From Mycolicibacterium litorale (GTDB lineage: Bacteria; Actinomycetota; Actinomycetes; Mycobacteriales; Mycobacteriaceae), in assembly GCF_010731695.1 (NCBI RefSeq), contig NZ_AP022586.1, positions 310,001-374,000 of the forward strand: a DNA stretch of 64,000 bases, written 5' to 3'. Positions within the stretch are counted from its first letter, which is position 1. Each line of letters starts with the position of its first letter. The position numbers were made by a program, and so were the translations under genes. A model generated the notes under the pieces. That model saw only the letters and a program-made list of their open reading frames with translations, did not search any database and was not told the DNA's origin. This document shows positions 31,965 through 42,943 of this stretch, piece after piece.

Positions 31965-33155
31965 ATGCAGGACTGGAGCGACGCCCGCGCGGTGGTCGTC
32001 GGCGGTTCCATCGGCGGTCTGACCACCGCATTGTTGTTGCGGCGCCTCGGTTTCGACGTCTCGGTGTACGAACGCACGCCCGAGGACCTCGACGGTCGCG
32101 GCGGCGGCATCGTCCTGCACCCGGAGACCGTGCGCTGGTTCACCGAGTGCAGTGACCAGCACCCCGAGCAGGTCAGCACGTCCACCCGCCGCGTGCAGTA
32201 CCTCGACGCCCGCAACGCCGTCGTCCACACCGAACCGCTGGCGTGGACGTTCACGTCGTGGGGCACGTTCCACCGGGCGCTGCTGGCCGATCTCGGTGCG
32301 GAGCACTACCACCTCGGCGAATGCGCCACGGATTTCGACGAGGACGCCGACGGGGTGGAGGTGCGGTTCGCCTCCGGGCGGCGCGACCGGGCGGATCTGG
32401 CGGTGTTCGCCGACGGGATCGGCTCGGTGAACCGGCGGCGGTTCTGTCCGTCCGCCGATCTGGAGTACGCCGGTTATGTGGGTTGGCGCGGGACCGTGCC
32501 GGAAAGCCGGCTCTCGGCCGAGACCTTCGACCTGTTGCACGATGCGATCACCTACAGTTTCGCGCCCCACACCCACCTGGTGGCCTACCCGATCCCGGCT
32601 CCCGGCGGCGGCCTCGCGGTGGGGCGGCGTCTGATGAATTTCGTCTGGTACCGCAACGTGGCGCAGGGCGACGAACTCGACGACCTGATGACCGACAGGC
32701 GGGGTGTCCGCGCCGAGGTGTCCCTGCATCCGGGTGCGGTGCAGGACCGCTACGTCGATGAGATGCGTTCGGCGGCAGCAGAACTGCTGGCGCCCGCGGT
32801 GGCCGAGGTGGTGGTGCGCACCGAGCAGCCGTTCCTGCAGGCGGTGTTGGACGCCAGTGCCACCCGGATGGCGCTGGGCCGGGCGGCGCTGCTGGGCGAC
32901 GCGGCGAGCGCGGCCCGGCCCCATGCCGCGGCCGCCACGGCGAAGGCGGCAGCCGACGCCTGGGCACTCCACGACGCGCTGCGTGCGAGCGGCGACATCA
33001 CCGAGGCGCTCGCGACATGGGAACCCGGACAGCTCGAGTTGGGCCGGCGACTGGTGGCGCGGGCCCGCGAGATGGGGGCTCGATCCCAGGTCGACTGCAG
33101 CTGGGAGCCGGCCGACCCGCGGAACCGGTTCGGGCTGCACGGCCCGGCGTGGTGA
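31965..33155 (+). CDS. FAD-dependent aromatic hydroxylase-like monooxygenase
   Basis: A 396-residue flavoprotein of the PHBH fold. Residues 8-40 (ARAVVVGGSIGGLTTALLLRRLGFDVSVYER) are the FAD site, the DG-like segment is DLAVFADGIGSVNRRRF (about 145), and the GD motif is RAALLGDAASAARPHAAAATAKAAADAWAL (about 305). The last motif resembles 2,6-dihydroxypyridine hydroxylase-like enzymes. Substrate unknown. It does not match a gene I recall at this point in M. tuberculosis. It converges with the HIT gene, 3 bases apart. Confidence 0.85.
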   Translation: MQDWSDARAVVVGGSIGGLTTALLLRRLGFDVSVYERTPEDLDGRGGGIVLHPETVRWFTECSDQHPEQVSTSTRRVQYLDARNAVVHTEPLAWTFTSWGTFHRALLADLGAEHYHLGECATDFDEDADGVEVRFASGRRDRADLAVFADGIGSVNRRRFCPSADLEYAGYVGWRGTVPESRLSAETFDLLHDAITYSFAPHTHLVAYPIPAPGGGLAVGRRLMNFVWYRNVAQGDELDDLMTDRRGVRAEVSLHPGAVQDRYVDEMRSAAAELLAPAVAEVVVRTEQPFLQAVLDASATRMALGRAALLGDAASAARPHAAAATAKAAADAWALHDALRASGDITEALATWEPGQLELGRRLVARAREMGARSQVDCSWEPADPRNRFGLHGPAW

Positions 33156-33158
33156 CGG

Positions 33159-33590
33159 CTACGGCGTCGTGTCGAGTTCGGAGAGCGCCTCGCGCAGCAG
33201 GCGACCGGACTCCTCACGACCGGGGTCGCGGCGCAGGACCATGTTCTTGGCGAACGACAACTTGTCGCCGCTGCGGCGGGGCAGCACGTGCAGATGGATG
33301 TGGAACACCGTCTGGAAGGCGGCCTTACCGTCGTTGATGACGACGTTGTTGCCGTCGGCGTGCAATCCGGAACGTCGCGCGGCCTGGGCGATGCGCTGGC
33401 CGATGCGGGCCAGCCCGGCGACCGTGTCGGGTGGGGTGTCGGTCAGGTCCACGCTGTGACGTTTGGGGACCACCAGCGTGTGACCGCGGGAGAACGGGCG
33501 GATGTCGAGGAACGCGAGGAAGTCGTCGTCTTCGTAGACGCGGATGGCGGGCGCTTCACCGGCGACGATGTCGCAGAACACACAGGACAT
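33159..33590 (-). CDS. HIT-family hydrolase (Rv1262c type)
   Basis: A 143-residue histidine-triad protein. CVFCDIVAGEAPA at the start and the catalytic HIHLHVLPR (about residues 100-108) are diagnostic. HIT proteins of this Hint/Fhit-like branch hydrolyse nucleoside phosphoramidates or AMP conjugates. ATG 33590 fits a leaderless promoter (TACCGT-N6) and the family start MSCVFCDI. Confidence 0.92.
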   Translation of the reverse strand: MSCVFCDIVAGEAPAIRVYEDDDFLAFLDIRPFSRGHTLVVPKRHSVDLTDTPPDTVAGLARIGQRIAQAARRSGLHADGNNVVINDGKAAFQTVFHIHLHVLPRRSGDKLSFAKNMVLRRDPGREESGRLLREALSELDTTP

Positions 33591-33602
33591 CCCGCCACGG
33601 TA
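33591..33602 (-). promoter_or_regulatory. Leaderless-type promoter of the HIT gene
   Basis: On the minus strand TACCGT (33602-33597) is followed by 6 bases and the ATG at 33590. Confidence 0.5.
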
Positions 33603-33626
33603 TCCCGCGCCGCCTACGCCCACATA

Positions 33627-33688
33627 CGCCGAGACTGCGGTGAGATCACCGTTTCGACGGTTTTCGTGATCTCACCGCAGTCTCGGCG
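33627..33688. repeat. 23-bp perfect inverted repeat with a 16-base loop
   Basis: Arms 33627-33649 (beginning CGCCGAGACTGCGG) and 33666-33688 are perfectly complementary over 23 bases. The loop itself can form a small CGT-TTCG-ACG hairpin. It lies between two minus-strand genes, downstream of the small secreted gene at 33707 and upstream of the HIT gene. It could end the former's transcript, but its length and perfection suggest a dispersed palindromic element. Confidence 0.8.
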
Positions 33689-33706
33689 GTGGTGGCGGCG
33701 AGTGGG

Positions 33707-33955
33707 TCAGCGGGTGGTGACGTAGACGACGCGGTCTTCGTTGTCGTAGCGCACCGAGACGATGCTGGACTCGTCGAGGGGCTTGTTCATGCCCTGCTGG
33801 CTGACGCGGACCTCGTAGCCGCGGTCATCGAGCGAGCTGATGGTGTCGGCGGCGTTGCCGGGCCCGGCGGGGGCGGCCTGGGCGGGGGCGGCGAAGCCGA
33901 GGAATCCGGTGGCCAGTCCGCCGGCGATGATGGTGGCGAATCCGAACTTGTTCAT
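33707..33955 (-). CDS. Small secreted protein of unknown function
   Basis: An 82-residue protein: MNKFGFATIIAGGLATGFLGFAAPAQA is a clear Sec signal peptide cut after AQA (about residue 27). The mature 55 residues (DTISSLDDRGYEVRVSQQG, then DESSIVSVRYDNEDRVVYVTTR) are acidic, lack cysteine and look like a small beta fold. AAGAGG stands 9 bases before the ATG. Similar tiny exported proteins are common in mycobacteria; no function is assigned. M. tuberculosis has amiB2 at about this place. Confidence 0.8.
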   Translation of the reverse strand: MNKFGFATIIAGGLATGFLGFAAPAQAAPAGPGNAADTISSLDDRGYEVRVSQQGMNKPLDESSIVSVRYDNEDRVVYVTTR

Positions 33956-34095
33956 TTCCGTACCTCTTCGTGTCCGTTCGGTCTGGAGGGTTTTCCTGGC
34001 CGGTCTGACTGCAACAACCTGCAGGTCAGCGCGATCCATCCCGTTGGCAGTGATTGACCGCCACGTGGCAGGAAGTGTGCGACGTGCCCCGGCGA

Positions 34096-34608
34096 CTAGC
34101 GGGATTGGAGCGCCGCTCGCCATGCGGCGAGCTTCAGTTCGTAGCGCATCGTCTGCGCGGGGCTGGTCGACGGCAGCCGCTCGAACTCGACGTCGAACTC
34201 TCCCGGGACCAGCCGCCGGAAGTTGCGCTCCGCGGCGGCTCCGTTGAACAAGACCCGCCGGATCGACGGGTACCGGCCGAAGAAGGCGTGGAAGTCGTTG
34301 GCCACCATGCTGGGCGGTTCGACCGCCGAGTCGAGACTGCCGGCGCGTCGGCACTCACGCAGCACATCCCACACCGCCACTGCGTTGGCGATCAGCGCCG
34401 CGGTGCGCTCGGGGTAGGGATCGTCGGCGTCGAATCCGTACAGCGCACCGGCAATGCGCCAGAACGCATTTCGCGGGTTGCCGTAGTACTGGTGTTTCGC
34501 CAGTGCCAGCACGCTCGGCGCATTCCCGAGCACGAGAACACGCGGCGTGCCGCCGGCGATGGGCGCGAACCCGTGGAGCAGCGGCGCGCGCGGTGGTCTG
34601 ACACTCAT
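34096..34608 (-). CDS. DNA-deoxyinosine glycosylase-like (UDG superfamily)
   Basis: A 170-residue protein resembling the short UDG-superfamily deoxyinosine/hypoxanthine glycosylases: [33 protein letters not shown] (about residues 25-57) corresponds to motif 1 and the YY-P-N-FW signature, [15 protein letters not shown] is the next conserved block, and [13 protein letters not shown] and LPSTSPAQT form the C-terminal motifs. It probably excises deaminated purines. ATG 34608 is taken; GTG 34611 immediately before it is possible. It is the second base-excision glycosylase in the window, 5 kb from udgB. The 140 bases between this gene and the secreted-protein gene hold nothing else I recognise. Confidence 0.8.
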   Translation of the reverse strand: MSVRPPRAPLLHGFAPIAGGTPRVLVLGNAPSVLALAKHQYYGNPRNAFWRIAGALYGFDADDPYPERTAALIANAVAVWDVLRECRRAGSLDSAVEPPSMVANDFHAFFGRYPSIRRVLFNGAAAERNFRRLVPGEFDVEFERLPSTSPAQTMRYELKLAAWRAALQSR

Positions 34609-34640
34609 CACGAACAGGATGCCCGACGCGGCGCGCGGTA

Positions 34641-34652
34641 TACGTTGAGCCG
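34641..34652 (+). promoter_or_regulatory. Leaderless-type promoter of the adenylyl cyclase gene
   Basis: TACGTT (34641-34646) is followed by 6 bases and GTG 34653. Confidence 0.5.
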
Positions 34653-35759
34653 GTGGCCGACGACATCGAGGACCTGCTCGACGGGTTGACCGGGGCGGCG
34701 CGCGCCGAACGCGCCGAGTTGATCGAGTGGCTACTGGCGCGCGGGTTCACGGTGCCCGAGGTGCGCGACGCGATCTCCCCGATGCTGCTGGCCTCGCGGC
34801 GGCACGTCGGTGACGACGGTGTGTACGTCTCCGCCCGCGAGATCAGCGACAAGTTCGGCATCGACCTCGATCTGCTGCAGCGCGTGCAGCGCGCCATGGG
34901 TCTGTCGCGGGTGGACGACCCCGATGCCGCGGTGCACCTGCGCGCCGACGCGGAGACCGCCGCCCATGCGCAGCGGTTCATCGAGTTCGGGCTCGACCCC
35001 GATCAGGTCGTTCAGGTGGTGCGCGTGTTGTCGGAAGGCCTTGCGAAGGCCGCCGAGGTGATGCGCTACACCGCCTTCGCGGCCGTGTTGACGCCCGGCG
35101 CCTCGGAGCTGGAGATCGCCACGAAATCCGAGGCGCTCGTGCGCGACCTCGCCCCGCAGCTCGGCCCGATGATCCAGGACATGCTGCTGCTGCAGTTGCG
35201 CCACGCGATGGAGACCGAAGCCGTCTCGGCGACCGAGCGCGCGAAGGGGGTGCCGCTACCGGGCGCCCGCGAGGTCTCGATCATGTTCGCCGATCTGGTC
35301 GGCTTCACCCGCCTCGGTGAGGCATTACCACCCGAGAAGCTCGAGCAGCTTGCGCGCCGGCTGGGCGACATGGCCCGTGAGCTGGCGGTGGCGCCGGTGC
35401 GGTTCGTCAAGACGATCGGCGACGCCGTGATGCTCGTCAGCCCCGAGCCCGCGGCCCTGCTCGAGGCGGCGCTCGCCCTGCTCGACGCCGCCCAGACCGA
35501 TGCCGACTTCCCCCGCCTGCGGGTGGGGATCGCCTCCGGTGAGGCGGTCAGCCGCGCCGGCGACTGGTTCGGCAGCCCGGTCAACCTCGCCAGCCGGGTC
35601 ACCGGAGCGGCCCGGCCGGGCACGGTGCTGGTCTCCGAATCGGTCCGCCACGCCATCGGCGACGACGAGCGGTTCTCGTGGTCGTTCGCCGGCGCCCGCC
35701 ACCTCAAGGGCATCAAGGGTGAGGTGAAGCTGTTCCGCGCGCGCCGCCCGCCGGAGTGA
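34653..35759 (+). CDS. Class III adenylyl cyclase with N-terminal regulatory domain (Rv1264 type)
   Basis: A 368-residue soluble cyclase making cAMP. Residues 1-195 are an all-helical regulatory domain like the pH-sensing, autoinhibitory one of Rv1264. The catalytic domain begins [16 protein letters not shown]. All six canonical class III residues are visible with the spacing of Rv1264: metal-binding Asp214 and Asp257, adenine-selecting Lys253 and Asp304, and transition-state Asn311 and Arg315. The homodimer should therefore be active, probably at acidic pH (family knowledge). The GTG start fits a leaderless promoter. It converges with the copper ATPase gene, 3 bases apart. Confidence 0.93.
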   Translation: MADDIEDLLDGLTGAARAERAELIEWLLARGFTVPEVRDAISPMLLASRRHVGDDGVYVSAREISDKFGIDLDLLQRVQRAMGLSRVDDPDAAVHLRADAETAAHAQRFIEFGLDPDQVVQVVRVLSEGLAKAAEVMRYTAFAAVLTPGASELEIATKSEALVRDLAPQLGPMIQDMLLLQLRHAMETEAVSATERAKGVPLPGAREVSIMFADLVGFTRLGEALPPEKLEQLARRLGDMARELAVAPVRFVKTIGDAVMLVSPEPAALLEAALALLDAAQTDADFPRLRVGIASGEAVSRAGDWFGSPVNLASRVTGAARPGTVLVSESVRHAIGDDERFSWSFAGARHLKGIKGEVKLFRARRPPE

Positions 35760-35762
35760 CGT

Positions 35763-37957
<2,195 letters not shown>

Positions 37958-37961
<4 letters not shown>

Positions 37962-38161
37962 GCCGCCCGGCGTACGTCGTATCCGCAGTCCTCGATCGCC
38001 GCGACGACCGCGGCCTCGTCGGCTTCGCCGGCCACCGTGACGGTCCCGGCCTCGAGGTCGACGGTGACGCCCGCGACGCCGGGCAGTGGTTCGACCGCCG
38101 TCGTGATGGCCTTGACGCAGTGACCGCAGCTCATGCCTTCGACGTTCAGGTGGATGCTCAT
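37958..38161 (-). CDS. CopZ-like copper chaperone (HMA domain)
   Basis: A 67-residue single heavy-metal-associated domain: [27 protein letters not shown] holds the Cys-x-x-Cys copper site at about residues 12-15, and the C-terminal DCGYDVRR is the usual end of the fold. It should carry Cu(I) to the ATPase encoded immediately downstream, with which it overlaps by 4 bases. ATG 38161 is taken because the domain begins there. A palindromic CsoR-like operator stands 12 bases upstream. Confidence 0.92.
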
Positions 38162-38172
38162 GACGCCATCAT

Positions 38173-38189
38173 ATACCCATAGGGGGTAT
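38173..38189 (-). promoter_or_regulatory. CsoR/RicR-type copper operator
   Basis: On the minus strand the site reads ATACCCCCTATGGGTAT, a palindrome of ATACCC and GGGTAT half-sites with a 5-base centre. TACCC-N-GGGTA palindromes are the known operators of CsoR-family Cu(I) repressors. It lies 12 bases before the chaperone ATG, where a bound repressor would block transcription. No csoR-like gene is in the window. Confidence 0.65.
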
Positions 38190-38314
38190 GGGATGCGGCC
38201 CTCCCCGTGGTGGGGTCCGAGCAAAATTTATCGAGATCGTCAAAAAGCTCCAGATTTTGCGAACGCAATGGCATGCTCAGCGCCCATGGGCCGTCGACGG
38301 AGGGGGAACGGGTC

Positions 38315-40411
38315 GTGAGCACAGGGTCGTACATCGAACGGGCCGGCGCGCTCGCCTTCGCGGTCGGCTTGGGGGTTGCCGTGGCCACCGGCGGTACGGG
38401 GCTCGCATCCGCCGACAGCGGGGAGGCGGCAGGGGCGCAGACGGACACCCACTCCGAACCATCGGAGCCGTCTCCACGGCCGAACGCAGCCGATGAGGCG
38501 CCGGCGCCCGAATCCGGCGACGAATCCGACGACACGGAGCCGGGCGACGACGACACCGACGGCACCGACGACCTCGGCGACGAAGCGGCCGAGCCCGGTG
38601 TGCAGGACGGTGTCGAGGATGACGACATCGACGACGGTACGGGCACTACGAGCGGGGCGGAGCCGTCGACTCCACTCGAACAATCCGCTGCGGGCGACCT
38701 GGTGCAAGACCCCGCAGCCGAGATCGTGGCCCTCGAACCGGGCGGCCAGCCGCCGGCCGCGACGCAGATCATCGACCGCGACAGCCACTCCGCGGTTGAG
38801 ATCGTCGAGGAGGCAGAGTCCGAAACCCCCTCCGCCGCGGAGTCTGCGGTCTCCCACGAGTCGTCCTCGGGCGCAGAAGATCATGACGCAGAGAATCTGC
38901 TCGAGTCGCCGCAGTCGGCTGCCGGCGCACGGACGACGGCCATCGCAGGTGCGGCGGAGACCGTCGGCGCGGCCACACTCGCCGCGACGGTCTCCGCGCC
39001 GACCGTCGCTCCCGCAAAGGGCCTGATTCCCCGGCTCCTGGCGATGGTGGGCCTGGCTCTCCCTCATGTCTCTCTGAAGATCCCGACCACGCCGGCCGCC
39101 CCCGCGGTGCTCGTGGGAATGCTCGACTGGGTGCGCCGTGAGCTCGACCGGATCTTCTTCAACGATCGCCCCACGCCCGACGCTCGGCAGATCGTGCAGG
39201 GCACCGGAACCGGCGTGATCGTCGGCACGTTCAACACCACCGACGAGGAGAACGACCGGCTGACGTTCGAAGTCGCCGAGAAGCCCAAATACGGCGACGT
39301 CGTGGTGTTCTCCAACGGCACCTACGTCTACACGCCCAACGCGGACGTCACGCCCGAACAGATGGCGTCGGGGTGGACGGACGCGTTCTCGGTGCGGATC
39401 GTCGATCGGGGACTGAGCGTACGCACGGTCACCGACTTCCTCACCGGTCGCAGTCCAGGCGTCAAACTGGCGGTCGGAGTGGACGTGTCACCGTACGATC
39501 AGGTCGCGCAGCCGGATTCGCCTCTCTCCGAGGGTCTGGTGATGGCGGCGGCCAGCGATACCGTCACCAAAGGCTTCGACGTCATCAACGCCTCGAGTAG
39601 GCCGGTCAAACTCATCGCCTACGGTGACCACCTCCAGAATCAGGTGACGCAGTCCCCGCACGTCGGGGCGATCCTGCAGCCCGGTGAGACCCACCACTTC
39701 GAGGTCGTGTACTACTTCCTCGGTGAGGGCCGGGTGTACCCCACCTACGGTGTGCTCGCCCCGGACGGTCGCGTCGACGGTCAGTGGTCTTTGATGATGC
39801 GGGTCGGAGCGTTCAGCGAGACGCAGTCCAGCTGTTCGACGAGCGGTGCGGCAGTCTGCAACCGCTACGGCGCTCCCATGGTGCTGATGGATCAGCCCGG
39901 CGGCGTCGTGGAGATCCCGGCTGGTCAGGGCCAGAAGCAAGCCGAGGCCCTCAACAGGCTCTGCGGCGGCAGCGCGCCGGCCACCTGTTCCTTCGAGGCG
40001 AAGAAGCAAGAGCGGACCTACGGCAAGGAACGTGAGATCTGGAGCTATCAGACCGCGGAGACCAAGGCCGAACTCAAGGATTCGGTCAAATTCAGCAACA
40101 GCACGAGCCACAGCGTGGAGATCAGCGCCACCGCCGGTATCAACATCAAGAAGATCGTCTCTGCGGAGATCTCGACCAAGTACTCCGCGAAATTCGAAGA
40201 GACCGTGGAGACGACCAAGACCATCGCGATCACGGTTCCCCCGTGGACGCACAAGATCCAGGTGGCCGAGCCGCCGGTCATCCGCTACACCGGTGACTTC
40301 ACCGTCAAGATGGGAAACACGACCTACTTCCTGCGCGACGTCTACTTCGACGTGCCGGACCCGGACCGTGCGGTGCGCTACCGCGAGATCTCGGTGCCGA
40401 TCGCGCACTAG
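38315..40411 (+). CDS. Large exported protein: acidic region, VCBS/Ig-like domain and a C-terminal possible aerolysin-type beta domain
   Basis: A 698-residue protein with a signal-like N-terminus (YIERAGALAFAVGLGVAVAT, cut near ASA, about residue 33). Residues 35-200 are acidic and low-complexity. Hydrophobic Ala/Leu stretches (about 215-260) and WVRRELDRIFFNDRPTPDA introduce an Ig/VCBS-like unit (about 285-343, ending GTYVYTPN), an architecture common in mycobacterial surface proteins. Four cysteines lie at about 506-558. From about 575, Ser/Thr-rich alternating strands (VKFSNSTSHSVEISATAGINI, then TIAITVPPWT) resemble the membrane-inserting part of aerolysin/ETX-MTX2 pore-formers. GTG 38315 follows AGGGGGA at good distance. 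No counterpart recalled in the M. tuberculosis segment. Function unknown. Confidence 0.7.
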   Translation: MSTGSYIERAGALAFAVGLGVAVATGGTGLASADSGEAAGAQTDTHSEPSEPSPRPNAADEAPAPESGDESDDTEPGDDDTDGTDDLGDEAAEPGVQDGVEDDDIDDGTGTTSGAEPSTPLEQSAAGDLVQDPAAEIVALEPGGQPPAATQIIDRDSHSAVEIVEEAESETPSAAESAVSHESSSGAEDHDAENLLESPQSAAGARTTAIAGAAETVGAATLAATVSAPTVAPAKGLIPRLLAMVGLALPHVSLKIPTTPAAPAVLVGMLDWVRRELDRIFFNDRPTPDARQIVQGTGTGVIVGTFNTTDEENDRLTFEVAEKPKYGDVVVFSNGTYVYTPNADVTPEQMASGWTDAFSVRIVDRGLSVRTVTDFLTGRSPGVKLAVGVDVSPYDQVAQPDSPLSEGLVMAAASDTVTKGFDVINASSRPVKLIAYGDHLQNQVTQSPHVGAILQPGETHHFEVVYYFLGEGRVYPTYGVLAPDGRVDGQWSLMMRVGAFSETQSSCSTSGAAVCNRYGAPMVLMDQPGGVVEIPAGQGQKQAEALNRLCGGSAPATCSFEAKKQERTYGKEREIWSYQTAETKAELKDSVKFSNSTSHSVEISATAGINIKKIVSAEISTKYSAKFEETVETTKTIAITVPPWTHKIQVAEPPVIRYTGDFTVKMGNTTYFLRDVYFDVPDPDRAVRYREISVPIAH

Positions 40412-41988
40412 CGGAGTTCGGCCGCCAGCGCTCGCTTGTCGACCTTCTCGCCGGCGAGCGTCGGCAGCGGTTCGGTCCTGATCCGCCAGCGGGTCGGCAC
40501 GGCGAACGAGGAGACGACACCGGCGAGGTGACGGCGCAGCTCATCGTCGGTCGGTGGCCGCGCACCGTCGCGGTACACGACCACCGCCGCGAGCTCTTCT
40601 CCGAGATCGGGATGCGGTAGCCCCAGCGCGGCGGCTTCGACCACCGCGGGATGGCTGGTGAGTGCGGCCTCGACGTGGGGGCACGCGATGTTCTCACCCC
40701 CGCGGATCACGATGTCCTTGCTGCGGCCGTCGATGTAGAGGTAGCCGTCGTCGTCGAGGTGGCCCAGATCGCCGGTGTGCAGCCAACCGTCGGCGTCGAC
40801 GGTCTCGTCGGCGCCGCGCCCGGCGTAGCCGAGCATCACGGCGGGGGAGCGGGCCAGCACCTCGCCCACCCCGTCGGCGTCGGGGCGGTCGATCTGTAGT
40901 TCGACGACGGGATAGGGCCGCCCCACCGTTCCCGGCCTGGCGCGCAGATCCCGGCTGTCGGCGACCGTGAGGAAACCACCGGCCTCGGTCATGCCCCAGG
41001 TGTTGGACAGTCCGCGCTCGCGCAGATTGGGCAGCGTCGTGCGGATCCGCTCGAGGAGTTCGGGGCTGACCGGCGCTCCGCCCAGCGGCCACGACCGCAG
41101 GCTGGTCAGGTCGCGGCTGCCGAACTCCGGGTGTTCGAGGACGCGCACGGCCATGGTGGGCACCGCACCCCACACCTGCACGCGTTCGCGCTCGATCAGC
41201 GCCATGACCTGTCCGGCGTCGAATCGGCCCTCTGCCAACACGATCCGCCCACCGGTGAGAAAGTGGGTGAGCAGGCTCGACAGTCCGCCGATGTGGAACA
41301 TCGGCGTACTCGCCAGGCTGACGACCTGCGGGGAGTCGGCGTCGAGCAGATGGGGCAGCCTGCCATTGCGCACGAGGATGTTCTGTTGATTGGCGATGAC
41401 GGAACGACGCGACAGCTCAACGGCTTTCGGCAAGCCCGAACTGCCGGAGGTGAACAGGATGAGCGCGACGTCATCGATGTCGGTGTCGATCTCGGAGTCG
41501 GTGCCCGACGCCTCGGGGCCCGGTGAGTCGAACGCACCGGCGAGCTCGGAGAGCGGACTGCTCGCGGAAGCGGTCTGCAGCGGGGTGTCGGTGAGGATGT
41601 GGCGCAGGTCGAGCAGGTCGGCGGCATGGGTCACCTCGGTGGTGCTCCACCACCGGTTGCCCAGTACCGGAACCGCTCCCCGCAGCCACAAGCCGAACAC
41701 GGCCGCGATCCATTCCGGGCTGTTGTAGCCGAAGACCATCACGCGGTCGCGCGGTTGCACCCCGAGATCGCGAAGGCGCTCGCCGACCCTGCCGAGTGCC
41801 CCGCGGAACTGCGCGTAAGTGATCCGGCGCTCGCCGTGGACCAGGAATTCCCGGTCGGTCCAGCACCGGGTGCCGGCGATCAGATCGTCGATCGTGGCGG
41901 GGCCGCGTCGGTACAGGCGGCCGGGGTGTCCGGCGTAGACACCGCTGAATGCCTCGGTGTCCCACAGGGGTGCGCGGTCAGCGCTCAC
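40408..41988 (-). CDS. Acyl-CoA synthetase / AMP-dependent ligase
   Basis: A 526-residue adenylate-forming enzyme. The P-loop is LFTSGSSGLPKAVEL (about residues 158-172), the mid motif is NTWGMTEAGGF, and the hinge is GWLHTGDLGHLDDDGYLYIDGRSKDIVIRGGENIACPHVE (about 395-435). The C-terminal catalytic lysine is in TLAGEKVDKRAL. It should activate a carboxylic acid as acyl-AMP and usually transfer it to CoA; chain length cannot be judged. The GTG start overlaps the stop of the upstream AIM24-family gene (GTGA). It converges with the exported-protein gene, overlapping by 4 bases. Confidence 0.9.
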   Translation of the reverse strand: MSADRAPLWDTEAFSGVYAGHPGRLYRRGPATIDDLIAGTRCWTDREFLVHGERRITYAQFRGALGRVGERLRDLGVQPRDRVMVFGYNSPEWIAAVFGLWLRGAVPVLGNRWWSTTEVTHAADLLDLRHILTDTPLQTASASSPLSELAGAFDSPGPEASGTDSEIDTDIDDVALILFTSGSSGLPKAVELSRRSVIANQQNILVRNGRLPHLLDADSPQVVSLASTPMFHIGGLSSLLTHFLTGGRIVLAEGRFDAGQVMALIERERVQVWGAVPTMAVRVLEHPEFGSRDLTSLRSWPLGGAPVSPELLERIRTTLPNLRERGLSNTWGMTEAGGFLTVADSRDLRARPGTVGRPYPVVELQIDRPDADGVGEVLARSPAVMLGYAGRGADETVDADGWLHTGDLGHLDDDGYLYIDGRSKDIVIRGGENIACPHVEAALTSHPAVVEAAALGLPHPDLGEELAAVVVYRDGARPPTDDELRRHLAGVVSSFAVPTRWRIRTEPLPTLAGEKVDKRALAAELR

Positions 41989-42818
41989 TGCGTCGGCACC
42001 GGGATGCCCTCGGAGGGCTGCACGATCACGAAACCCTGCCCGTGGAAGGCGACCTGCAGTGCCTCGCCGGATCCGCGGCCGATCAGCGCACCGGCCTTGA
42101 AGCTGGCCCTCAGTTGGGTCTGGAGATTGGCCGACCATGCGACGACGGCGTTGGTGTCGGCGAACGTGGGGGCCTCGGCGGCGTTGAGCACCACCGGCGG
42201 GCCGTCTGTGGTCAGGGCGACCCATCCGGTGCCGCGCAGCGTGGTGTTGAACAGGCCGCCGGTCGCGATGCTGCCGCCGCGCACGCGTTCAATGTTCCAG
42301 TCCAGCCCGGCCGAAAAGGCCAGCACGTTCTTGCCGCTGATCGACAGCCCGCTGTTGGCGAGGCGGAGCAGGTGCACGTCGTAGCCGCGCTCGGCGAGGA
42401 ACACGTCCCCCTGCCCCTGGCAGCGCATCAGCGGCAGGCCTTCTCCGGTCAGCGCCTTCTTGAGGAATTTCGACGCCCCGCCGCCCTCGAAGGAGAAGTC
42501 GACGTTGCCCTGGTAGGCCACCATCGCGCCCTGGCGCGCCATGAACGGCTCACCGAGACGCACCCGCAGCATCTTGGTGTTCTGGTTGGCGATCGGGGTG
42601 GCTTCGCGCTCGCTGAACCGGCCGTCGACGAGATCTCCGGAGATGCCGCTGAATCCGTCACCACCCGCCGGCGCCGGCGGAGACGCCGGAGTCGCAGCCC
42701 CCGCCAGCGGCGCCTGCATCACCTGGCCCTGGCTGGACACCTGGTCGGTCCATCTCTGTCCGTCAAACCAACGGAATTCGTGACGGCCGTCGGGATCGGG
42801 CAGCCATTGACCGGTCAT
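41985..42818 (-). CDS. DUF2510-AIM24 family protein
   Basis: A 277-residue protein. The N-terminus GQWLPDPDGRHEFRWFDGQRWTDQV is the DUF2510 module of actinobacterial membrane-associated proteins. A Pro/Ala linker follows, then an AIM24/TRAP-like domain with repeated beta segments (MLRVRLGEPFMARQGAMVAYQGNVDFSFEGGG, then GTGWVALTTDGPP, then LIGRGSGEALQVAFHGQGFVIVQPSE). ATG 42818 is set by AGGAGG about 9 bases upstream. AIM24 proteins are beta-rich with no known bacterial activity. Translational coupling to the ligase implies a shared pathway (inference). Confidence 0.85.
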   Translation of the reverse strand: MTGQWLPDPDGRHEFRWFDGQRWTDQVSSQGQVMQAPLAGAATPASPPAPAGGDGFSGISGDLVDGRFSEREATPIANQNTKMLRVRLGEPFMARQGAMVAYQGNVDFSFEGGGASKFLKKALTGEGLPLMRCQGQGDVFLAERGYDVHLLRLANSGLSISGKNVLAFSAGLDWNIERVRGGSIATGGLFNTTLRGTGWVALTTDGPPVVLNAAEAPTFADTNAVVAWSANLQTQLRASFKAGALIGRGSGEALQVAFHGQGFVIVQPSEGIPVPTQ

Positions 42819-42852
42819 CGCCTCACTCCTCCTCGCTCGGGGTTGCGCCGAG

Positions 42853-42900
42853 ACTACGGTTCGTGACGATTTTCGCGCCGAATGCGTCATCAACCGTAGT
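42853..42900. promoter_or_regulatory. 48-bp imperfect palindrome in a divergent intergenic region
   Basis: ACTACGGTT (42853-42861) is perfectly complementary to AACCGTAGT (42892-42900), and the inner arms GTGACG-ATT and AAT-GCGTCAT also pair with few mismatches. It lies between the starts of the AIM24 gene (minus) and the RHH-like gene (plus), so it is an operator candidate rather than a terminator. Confidence 0.5.
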
Positions 42901-42943
42901 GTCGCCGACCTGTTTCGCCGATGGTGAACTCCGCTCATCAGCG

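Noticed and set aside
38221-38260. GCAAAAT/ATTTTGC inverted repeat upstream of the exported-protein gene
   Set aside because: Short arms in AT-rich promoter DNA; could be chance and no matching regulator is known.
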